Origin: Plazaster borealis
Lineage: Eukaryota > Echinodermata > Asteroidea > Forcipulatida > Labidiasteridae
Direction of reading: 5' to 3'
Length of the DNA: 64,000 bases
Assembly: GCA_021014325.1 (NCBI GenBank)
Contig: CM037459.1
Location: forward strand, 11,627,501 to 11,691,500
Positions 55,448 to 64,000 of this stretch are shown here, piece after piece (position 1 is the first letter of the stretch; every line of letters begins with the position of its first letter). A program made the position numbers and the translations under genes. The notes under the pieces are model-generated. The model was not told the origin of the DNA. It did no database searches and saw only the letters and a program-made list of their open reading frames with translations.

Positions 55448-55486
55448 TATTTGTTTATTTGTTTGTTTGTTTGTTTGTTTGTTTGA
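55448..55486. repeat. (TTTG)n microsatellite
   Basis: Expanded run of TTTG in the intron near the coding exon; other units have only ATTTGTTTATTTATTTG here. Confidence 0.85.
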
Positions 55487-55587
55487 GTTATACCACAATT
55501 CAACCGAATTGTATACCAGAGAAATGGTTGTACAAAGGTTGATTAAAACTCCCCAATCCATTCGAGTAAGTTATGACCCCATTACAT

Positions 55588-56190
55588 TATTATTATTATT
55601 ATTATTGTTTGGTTTACTTCAGAAATAAAAACATCACAGCCTTATGGAGGCTGAGTTAAGTTTTATTTTTACAATATTAATAAGAGTAACAAATAAAAAA
55701 GATAAAAGTTAGAGAATTAAACAAACAAACAAACAAACAAACAAACAAACAAACAAACAAACACCCCAACACCCCAACAAACAAACCAACCAAACAAACA
55801 AAAAAACAAACATACAAAAACAAATTGTAAACCAAAACAACATGGATGATTTACAAATATACATGAAAATCAATGACCACAATTCAGACATGGACAACAA
55901 AGACTACAACTCAGACATGGACAACAATAACAACAACTCAGACACGGACAATAATGACATCAACTCAGACACGGACAACAAAGACAGCAACCCAGACATT
56001 GAAAACAGAGACAGTAGCACAAAGAAGGATGACAATGAAAGTAATAAAGAAAAACAATGTTAAAAATACAAAAAAGGTAAAACCATGCACAGTATAAAAA
56101 AATGGAAGCTGGAAAAACACTTTACAAAGTTAACTGTTATTTGCGTTCAATAGTCAACAGAGATAAGGTACAGGACTGTTTTTATACCGG
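55588..56190 (-). mobile_element. Non-LTR-type insertion with TTACAT duplication
   Basis: Flanked by TTACAT at 55582-55587 and 56191-56196; uninterrupted host text is CCATTACATCGAAAAC. A (TTA)n tract at its left edge is the 3' tail if read on the minus strand. It includes an (AAAC)n tract (about 55725-55800) and a 27-bp tandem repeat. No RT motif, so it is a truncated or nonautonomous copy; family unknown. Confidence 0.75.
55881..56015. repeat. 27-bp tandem repeat, five copies
   Basis: Five consecutive 27-bp units beginning AATTCAGACATGGACAAC; later units carry AACTCAGACACGGACAAY-type changes. Because 27 is a multiple of three the plus strand reads as an acidic 9-residue repeat (NSDxDNxxx) in a 73-codon frame (55842-56063), but no other evidence supports a protein. 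Confidence 0.85.
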
Positions 56191-56415
56191 TTACATCGAA
56201 AACATCTAGTGGAAATCAATTTGCGGCTAGAAGGAGGGGGCAACAATCAGGGAATAATTGCAAGAAATCTGACTTCAGATTTCAAGTATACCGATAGAAA
56301 TCCATGTGATTATGCGAAATGTATCAGAAGGAAAGCCAAGTGGTCAAAACTTTAAAGACACACGTCTCACAGTTTGGTTGGTTGATTTATTTGCTACATG
56401 TTTAATGTTATGCAG

Positions 56416-57225
56416 ATGTGGGGCTTGAAACAAGTTATCCTGTTTCTGACAGTTTTGAATCTGATGGAGTTCAATGCTAGCATGACGTCACCGGAAGAAG
56501 GAACGTCAACTGGTCCATGCTGCCCAGTCAGTCCTGCAGGAGTTCCTGGTATTCCCGGACATCCGGGACCATACAGGCCGGCTGGGAGTAAAGGGGACAC
56601 GGGGTCTCCTGGTGATGTCGGTATGCACGGAGCTAAGGGAGACAAGGGATCAGATGGGTTGAATGGTAAACGAGGCGCTACAGGAGAACCCGGCCAGAAG
56701 GGAGAACAAGGTGTCGGTCAGCCAGGTAAACAAGGACCTCAAGGACTGCCTGGAATAGCTGGTTTAATTGGAGAGAGAGGAGTACCTGGACCAGTTGGAC
56801 TTAAGGGCCAAAAGGGTGAATGTGTTGAGCGCACTCGACGGGTGGCCTTTACTGTAGTCAGAAAGACAGCTTTTCTTGAAATCAGGGATAGTCTGCCCTT
56901 TGATAAAACAATCTTTGAACAAGGCACCCACTTTGATTTGCAAACAGGCACTTTCACGTGTAATGTGACTGGTACCTATGTATTCATGTTTTCAGTTTTG
57001 AAAATGTCTAGCTCAAGTAGTGCTTACGCTAATCTGATGAAAAATGGTAATATTATTGTATCGGGATATGCCTCAGGCAATGGCAATTACTTGCAAATAG
57101 GCAACAGTGCAGTTTTGTTTTTACAAGAGGGTGATCGAGTTTTCTTAACAACAGGAAGTTCCTTGCACAGTCACCATTACCATTACATTTCCTTTAGTGG
57201 GTTCCTTCTTTATGGCGAAAACTAG
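56416..57225 (+). CDS. Secreted collagen-like C1q-domain protein, gene 5
   Basis: Intact 269-aa copy. It differs from the rest in the stalk by R for G before PAG (PYRPAG), which breaks one Gly-X-Y triplet, and by GKRGAT for GERGAT. Head variants: KTAFLEIRDS at 150-159, SSSSSAYA, YASGNGNYLQ and TTGSSLHSHHYHYI. The start has ATGCAG|ATG; the outer ATG is at 56398. A gained AATAAA at 57401-57406 lies nearer the stop than the signal used by genes 1 and 3, whose equivalent here has mutated. Confidence 0.93.
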   Translation: MWGLKQVILFLTVLNLMEFNASMTSPEEGTSTGPCCPVSPAGVPGIPGHPGPYRPAGSKGDTGSPGDVGMHGAKGDKGSDGLNGKRGATGEPGQKGEQGVGQPGKQGPQGLPGIAGLIGERGVPGPVGLKGQKGECVERTRRVAFTVVRKTAFLEIRDSLPFDKTIFEQGTHFDLQTGTFTCNVTGTYVFMFSVLKMSSSSSAYANLMKNGNIIVSGYASGNGNYLQIGNSAVLFLQEGDRVFLTTGSSLHSHHYHYISFSGFLLYGEN

Positions 57226-58270
57226 ACAATATCACTATGTCCAGTATCACATAATATTACAATTAATTGATCGAAAGGGGTGAAGCAGCTTTAACAATTG
57301 GAATTAAGGGAATGGTTAAAATGATAAGACTTGAAGAGCTGTTCAGTGTAACCAATAATTTAAATTAAACATTGCATGGCTAATATCACTAGTTTTGTCA
57401 AATAAATTTGATACACTTTAACATTAACGGCTGATATAATCGCTTTAATAGAATATGTCGCCAAAAACAAGTTTAATGAATTTTGAAAACCGTATACTTG
57501 ATTTTTGTAACAATAACTAAGCATTTACATTAAATTTGGAAGAAAATTCGTTAAAATGCTACACTGTTTTGAACAAATGAGATTGTTTATCATTTCAAAA
57601 GATATAGAAGCTTTTCATAACATACGGTTAAGTTTTAAGAGTCATTAAATGTAGGCCTGCCTAATTGCTGAATGATTAGATAGATGACATTTTCAACATG
57701 GGATGTCGAGGCTAGATATGGTGTTCGCATTGTAAAAACATCTCATCTAAGATTTCTATGAAATGATGGTTGAGTTTTGAGAATTTAAGCAAACCAACAA
57801 ATAATCTGTTCTAATGTTTGACAATTCTCTTAGTAGTAATTGTGGCAAAGCAACAATATTCTTGTTTCACAAGTTATTGGTCAGTGAATGAATCCACCAG
57901 GCCAAGGTAAAATAGAAATACATAACAATTACTTGAACAAATGCACAATAAAGAAATAAAGCTTCAATAGGATAACATAAAGCTGTTTTAAGTTTATCTC
58001 GAGTATTCAAAGTCTTTCTTTTATACACGTTGCCTAATTTTAATAATGATTTCCTCCGAATCATTCAAATAAAATAGAACAAATAATTATTTTGATTTCA
58101 TTCACGACAACGCTTTTTGAAAACATTATTGCCGAATATTATGTCTCCCGTTTGAAAAAAAACCCCACTCATTAACGCTTATAACTTGTGAATTTTATGA
58201 TGCTAAACCGTTTAATCAATTTTGTGTTTGTGTATTTTAATCTGAATTACACTGTAATCAGTTTCCACAT

Positions 58271-61200
58271 TGAATTTAAATGGTGTTGTTTTATCGAAAA
58301 AACTTTCCAAAACAGAAACGTGATCAGAGTAAAGTGGAATTATATAAACAAACCAGTAAAATGAAAGTACACATGCAGGTACGTGCAAGTTACCGAGCCT
58401 GCTAACACGAAGACGCAGACTTCAAGCTTAATGATCACATCAATTTCCTTGTATGCTCGGATCTTTTCAGTAAATACTGGTGAAACTCAAATGCGACCGG
58501 TTTCCTCTTTAAGCTGATGTTATCTTGTTAAAGTGTTTATTTGAACAGGTTTACATTTGATCGGTCGAATAAACTCAACGCTGTCAAGTTATACCGAGTT
58601 GAACACTAGACACGCAACTAACTATGACTTTAAGGTACCTTTGTCTTAGGGTAAATACACGGGAAACAAATGATAAAATAGGTTGTTAGTCAAATTGAAA
58701 CAAACCCAAATGCAAACACGACTTGTCATACATTTTTCAGTTTTAATTTGATACTTGATACTACGTCAGTAAATAGTTTGAATGCTATAAAAAAATGACA
58801 TCCTGAAAATAATGTTAACTGTTTAGTCTTTAAGCTGATATATTATGTAACCAAGAGAGATAAAGTATTATTGTTATTCGGAATGGTTTTAATTTTTTTA
58901 CTTGGGTCAATAAAGAAGAAACTTGCTAAATTAACGTATACAAGTATCACATTGGTTGGAGCTTATTTAGGACTCTGCAAAGATTAATGCAATATTCGGC
59001 TGGATTCAAGTTTTAGGAAGATTTGTCTATAACGCCATTTTAATCAACCTGAAATTTCAATACACTTCATTTGGAAAATTTGTTTCTATGTAATTAAACA
59101 ATTTCCGATGGAAAAAAAAGCCAATGATTACATTGTTAAAACTATGAAAAGGACACAGTGGACTGACAAAGTATAAGAAAGATATTGTAAACCAAATAAC
59201 TGCAATGAACATTACCACGCCCTAACCATAGTTTGACATTATACACAACAAATTACTGAAACGAAATCCCATACAAGTCTCATTATTATAAATAAATCAA
59301 CGCAATGATATCACTGAAAGTATTCTTATGGTTAATACCGGAAATAAAATACAAATACTTTGCTAATTTTGTCCAAGGAGCTTTTCCACTAATGACAAGT
59401 GTAAAGTGAACTGCCATTTTGGTTTACCGTTATTAGACGGCAACAGTCGTCCGTTTTCTTTAATATGATCAGAGCAACGTCGATTGTTGCGCCCTCCAAA
59501 TTCTTCTTTCAAGCAGTATTATTTTTTGACTTCAATAATTTTCAATTATGAAACAAATCTCTGGTTATCTCAGGTGCCAATTTAAAGTTTCCAGTGATGG
59601 TTTAAACCCAACAAAACATCTTTGAAAATATTGAGCGCCCCCAATGTAGATAGAAAACAGTTCATGTCTGCGGCTCAAAGTCTATCGTCATGCCGATAAA
59701 TTGCCAATTGTCAGCTCCTTATGTATGATTGACTGACAGCGTGGGGCGTGATCACAAACTATCAATGTCACTGCTTTGATATTTAAAATTGAGTGTTGTA
59801 ATAAGAGCAAGCATTCATCGTCATCACTCATAACGGCTAAACAGACTTGCGACGCTAAGAGACATCGGTATAGACACAAACATGCAGCAACCAAATATCA
59901 AGGTAAGTCTGTATTTTTTAAATCTGGTAGTTTTACATTAACTACCGGTACAATTTAATGCAATGATTGAATGCATGTCCTGAAGACACTCAAAACCTGC
60001 ATGTTTCTACGTATTCTAACAGCTATGCGATTGTTAACGTTTTACATTTTAAAAAGTAAACCTAATTGAAGATGTGTCCATCTTTGTTGCGTTTGCCGTA
60101 ACACCAGCGTGATCTATAGCCTCTTTATCAAAATATGTATGTAACCCTGGGTTCACCTTTAAAAAGTAGCGGGAACCGAAAATAATAAACCCAAGTTAGA
60201 GAATTCAAGATTATAATGCACAAAAACAGTAACTCTGACTTATTCGAGTAATAAATCGACGACAAAAAGATTTGCAAAATATTAGCTATACAATAAACAT
60301 GATACTGAACATTTTAACATACAAACAAATAGATAAAGTTCCAGGAAATGTCAAATTCATTTGAGATATTTAATAATAAAGATAAGGAAGCTTTTTATAA
60401 TATACGGTTGAGTCTAAATGTAGGTCTACCTAATTGCTGAAGGATTTGACAAAATGACATTTTCAGCATGGAATGTTAGGTTAATATATGATATTCACAT
60501 TGCAACAACATCTCACCTCAGGTGTATATGAGATAATGGTTGAGTTTAGCGACTCCTTACTTATATGTTTTAGAAGGGGGGAAAGGGATTTCTAGCAATT
60601 TTCCGAATTGATGAAACTTGATGAATTCAAGTTTAAAAAAAATACTTGTACGTCGACGGTCTTGAGAATTTAATCAAACCAACAAATGTTCGGTTCTAAA
60701 GGAAGACATTTTGTTTATAGTCATTGTGGGAAAACAACTTGTTTCACGAGTTATTGGTGTGTTACACATAATCCAAGAATGAACAAATAATAACATTGAA
60801 ACGAAATCAATTTGGCAAAATTAACGAGTCCGTAAACATAGAGTTCATAATGGGTTTCAAGCTTGGACAATTATTCTTAACTCGAACATTATTCTAAAGA
60901 CCCAGAACGGTGTTTATAACAATGTAAGGGTGAAAAATATCAACAATAGATTGAACCATCCAATATTGATTTTCAGTGATTGAATCCACCAGGTCAAGGT
61001 ACAAAAAAATTACTTGAACAACTTCACAATGAAGAAATAAAGCTTAAAGAAGATAACACACGTATATCAATGTTTTCTCTGAGGTATTCAAAGTCTTCCT
61101 GTTGCACGATGCCTAAACTCAATAATGATTTCCTAATTCTTTCAAAATATAATTACAATTTTGATTGCATCCAAGTCAACTCCTTTTCAATCGTTAATGC

Positions 61201-61345
61201 TCACACTGTTAGCTCCTGACTAAAAAGAAAACTTATGAAACCTATTACTTGTGCATTTAATGGGTATAGCGTTATGATGATAAACGGTGTAATCAATAAT
61301 GTGTTATATGTTTTTGAATTCGATAGAAATTGTAATCAGTTTGCA
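58271..61345 (+). repeat. Repeat unit beta6
   Basis: Collinear with beta1 over its whole length, including the alpha-like 3' flank at 60360-61330. No C1q sequence. The frame at 60980-61219 is a chance opening of flank text, also seen in part near 38772. Confidence 0.75.
59793..59902 (+). other. Putative 5' exon B, beta6
   Basis: Ends ATATCAAG|GTAAGT, identical at the donor to beta1. Preceded by the duplicated GATTGACTGACAGCG. Confidence 0.45.
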
Positions 61346-61975
61346 AGTTGAATTTAAATGGTGTTGTCTTTAGCTTTAATTGGTTCAACCAGAAACGTAT
61401 ACATAGCAAAGTGAATGTTTAGTAAAATGCATACAAACTTATTAATTGACCATACCGGTAAAATGAAACCACACATGCAGGCACTTGCAAGTTACCAAGC
61501 CTGCTACATTGAAGACCCAGACTTCACAGTCACATCAATGTCTTTGTAACTCGTAATTGTTCATTAAAAAGTGTTCATTTGAAAAGGTTTACATTATTTT
61601 GATCGGTAAATTATTAAACACTCTTTTCGCAACTAACTATGGCGATAAGTTAACTTAGTCTCAGTCTCGGGGTAAATAAACAGTCGAAAGAAAGATGAAA
61701 TATGTTGCAATCAGTTTTTCAGTTTAAACTTGATACATTGTCTAATGCACAGATAATAGGAACAGTTGCAGTAGCATTATTTTAACGTCACTGTAAGTGT
61801 AGCCTCTGAATAAACTGAGAATTATAGCAACGCCATAAGATACTTTATTGCAATCTTTATTGCTTCAATTTTCTATGCACAACATCTCAAAGATAAATGC
61901 AGTTGATTAAGACAGCATTAAACATACAGAAGAACCTACTAGAATAGCTTTAAACAAATTCTCACAAACGATTTT

Positions 61976-62069
61976 AGCGCCCCCCCCCCACCAGGTGTGA
62001 CTCACATCTTAGTTAAGGCTAATATCCTATCGTGTATGCCTATCATATTATCGCTGGCTCAAATCTAAG
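61976..62069 (+). promoter_or_regulatory. Exon A upstream region, alpha7
   Basis: The CTCF-like core is expanded into a run of C's (GCGCCCCCCCCCCACCAGG); TGACTCA at 61998-62004 is kept. Confidence 0.35.
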
Positions 62070-62274
62070 CAAGCCACTCCCACATGTCGGTGACTTTCAG
62101 CCCAACAATGTGTGACAGACAGCGACGGTTATCACACACTGGAAATGTCACTGATTTGGAAATTGTCAAGAAGTTAAAAGGAGAAGCTACCAGACCCACA
62201 GCTCCAAAAAGCCATTCAGTATTGATGATCAAGGTTACAACACTTAACAGAAACAGATCAGAAGACAAATAACG
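62070..62274 (+). other. Putative 5' noncoding exon A, alpha7
   Basis: Ends ACG|GTAAGT. As in alpha3, the frame from the ATG at 62084 stops with TAA two bases before the donor. Confidence 0.52.
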
Positions 62275-63016
62275 GTAAGTTGAATAGTCTCTTCTCTAAT
62301 CTGTTTTCTTATATAGCAACGTGATAACTGTTAAGGTATTGGGTGGTTTTCTGGAATCTTCAAAAATGAAGTTTATCTCAAGCTTGCTTTTCGTGTTCAA
62401 ATCTTATAAAAATTTTCACCTTGCGCTCTGTTGAAAATGTTTGCTTGAACCGATCATGTTTTTAGGCGAAATAGATTGCTTCTATAGCTAGTTGGTAGGC
62501 AAATGCGGGAATCAGATATACCATTATTGTAACGGGCCAAGCTAGACAAAAATATTGAAATATCTGTTCTGAATTGTTTTTAGACTACCATTTAAAATTT
62601 GTGATTTCCTGTAATTATAAAAAAAGCAGGCGCGTAACAAGTAGCAGCAGGGATGGCCGGCTGGATGACCACGGTCGCCTCACTTTTTGCTCGTATTTGG
62701 CATATTCAAGAATTCAGACATATGAAAATGTTAAACTAAAAAGGCTTAAAATCAAGTCGCAGTGGTGAGTCTGGATCTTCTTAAGTTCTTTAAAAAAATA
62801 CTTTAGCATATTAGATCTGTTAGGAAACGTAGGTAAAGGTGGAACATTTCATTGGTTTCGTTAGCCTACAGTGGAAATTGTACAGCGTCTGCACAGCACA
62901 CGATAATCAAACCAACATACAGCTAACATTGTCCAAATTCTTGGGAGGAATGATATACCCTGCCTAGCCGTTGCCGCGGTTGATGGATACTGTGGTCGGG
63001 ATTTGTATACGGATTA

Positions 63017-63032
63017 GCGCCACTAGAGGGAG
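63017..63032 (+). promoter_or_regulatory. CTCF-like site in intron, alpha7
   Basis: Exact GCGCCACTAGAGGGAG; GC-rich island upstream at about 62627-62700. Confidence 0.33.
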
Positions 63033-63187
63033 TATTAAACTAAATGGCTGTCCCACTTTTAAACACCTTGCTACGTGCCTGTAAGAAAGTATAGTATACA
63101 AGTATAAACAGTTCCAACAGTCAGTTATTCAACAACGAGATTCAATTGCGCACTTCACTGATAACTTTACTTTATAACAACTGATTT

Positions 63188-63310
63188 TGTATGGTATGGT
63201 ATGGTTTATTTAATTTCCACTCAAGTAAAAACATATAATTAAAAACAACGTAATTGGTGAATGAAAAGCTGAGCGGGGGTACCATCTAGAAACCCATGGG
63301 GCTTGAAGAT
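63188..63310. mobile_element. Short insertion with TATGG repeats
   Basis: About 120 bp between AACTGATTT and GAAGACGAAA, which adjoin in other units. It starts with TGTATGGTATGGTATGG, likely the tail of a retro-element read from its opposite strand. No TSD is certain and no family is recognised. Confidence 0.5.
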
Positions 63311-64000
63311 GAAGACGAAATTAAAATTATCTCAGTCTTTATTTACCCAGTCAGAAGACAAAAAAATAGGGTTTGGATTTATTTCAGTTTAAACTTTTGT
63401 TTATTGTTCCTAATAATAAAGACACTGCTGTATTCCGAATGAATGAATAATGGGCTTGTAATCGGTTTCTACGCAATGGACATTGCTAGTGCCATCAATG
63501 TGTACTGTTGGGGACAGTTTTCCGAATTGATGAACAAGGGGCTGGTTGGTATTAGTTTCTTCACAACGGACATTGTTTAAAAAAAATAAGGCGCGCTTGT
63601 GGAAAAAGAATTTGTCTCAAATTCATCCTTTAAAAAACCCTTCGGATCATCCAGTATTGTCCTGAAATATTGCCCAACTGTGGATTAACATTCAAATACA
63701 TACTTACTGTTATTCAAACGAGCTTTGAGAAAAATCAATACTCAAATTAAACCTTGTGCTACGGGTTATAGTAAATAAATACAACATTGGATGTGGATTA
63801 ATTACATTGCACCGCTGCTCCGTCATTCGTTCCCATCTATTGAATGAAAATTAAACACCGATTCTGGTTTTAAACCCAATACAAATAATGCTGGACAAGA
63901 ACTACTCGACGATTCCATTCAAAGCCTAGGTTTTGGTGGCCTCCTTATTGGTAATTTTGTGGCATTTGTATGGCTATGTAAATTTCAGTGTTCAATGCAT

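Larger units (their letters stand above)
48231..58270 (+). repeat. Repeat unit alpha6 (with 4.5-kb foreign block and gene 5)
   Basis: Alpha upstream text at 48231-48385 matches alpha1 near 2220-2345. It is interrupted until about 52865, where text matching alpha1 near 2520 resumes. Exon A, a shortened intron, the TA-flanked MITE, a retro-insertion and gene 5 follow. The intron lacks both the GC island and the CTCF-like word. The 3' flank 57226-58270 is alpha-type. Confidence 0.75.
61346..64000 (+). repeat. Repeat unit alpha7, cut by window end
   Basis: Upstream region, exon A and about 1.7 kb of intron are present. By analogy its C1q exon should lie roughly 1 kb or more past the window end. 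61346-61975 is AT-rich with no gene. Confidence 0.75.

Noticed and set aside
55709..55900. Minus-strand hydrophobic frame with CLFV repeats
   Set aside because: Translation of the (AAAC)n tract; low complexity only.
1..64000. tRNA, rRNA or other structured RNA genes
   Set aside because: No A-box/B-box pair or rRNA-like stretch was seen by eye; a covariance-model scan would be needed to exclude them.

Overview
This is an AT-rich window from an animal nuclear genome, most likely a marine invertebrate deuterostome. An echinoderm, perhaps a sea star, is my best guess. The guess rests on expanded secreted collagen/C1q genes, the mix of RTE, CR1/L2-like, DIRS-like and small inverted-repeat elements, and one 355-bp element that resembles a repeat I associate with sea stars. 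Nothing in the sequence proves the species. No bacterial or organellar features were seen.

The backbone is a tandem array of long repeat units. Each complete unit has two diverged halves. The alpha half carries a putative 5' noncoding exon (exon A, ending in GTAAG), an intron of about 2.3 kb when uninterrupted, and one uninterrupted coding exon for a secreted collagen-stalk/C1q-domain protein. The beta half carries a paralogous promoter/exon (exon B, also ending in a good donor) and alpha-like 3' flank, but no C1q coding sequence. Five C1q genes are intact, all the same length: 5417-6226, 13533-14342, 32057-32866, 42438-43247 and 56416-57225. There are eight copies of exon A or its relative and four of exon B.

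Layout: a LINE tail (1-1876); alpha1 with gene 1 (to about 7254); beta1 (to 10327); alpha2 with gene 2, followed by a shorn C1q 3' end and a beta remnant cut by a LINE fragment and an unknown GC-rich element (to 17437); alpha3, which holds a near-complete RTE element but has lost its C1q exon (to about 24120); beta3 (to 26765); alpha4 with a 1.9-kb Helitron-like insertion and gene 3 (to about 33908); beta4 with a CR1/L2-like LINE (to 39150); alpha5 with gene 4 (to about 44130); a third subtype, gamma5, with a TTAA-flanked small element, another LINE and an exon-A relative (to about 48230); alpha6, split by a 4.5-kb foreign block (short-motif cluster and decayed DIRS-like element containing a 193-bp inverted-repeat element), then gene 5 (to about 58270); beta6 (to about 61345); and alpha7, cut off by the window end before its coding exon.

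The C1q proteins have a signal peptide, a Cys-Cys pair, about 32 Gly-X-Y triplets with one invariant interruption, and a C-terminal C1q head. The stalk is nearly invariant, while differences gather in a few head segments that are probably loops. That pattern suggests a family of secreted recognition molecules kept alike by gene conversion but diversified at the binding surface, each with its own promoter. The transposons are passengers that also date the duplications, because some occupy identical sites in different units.
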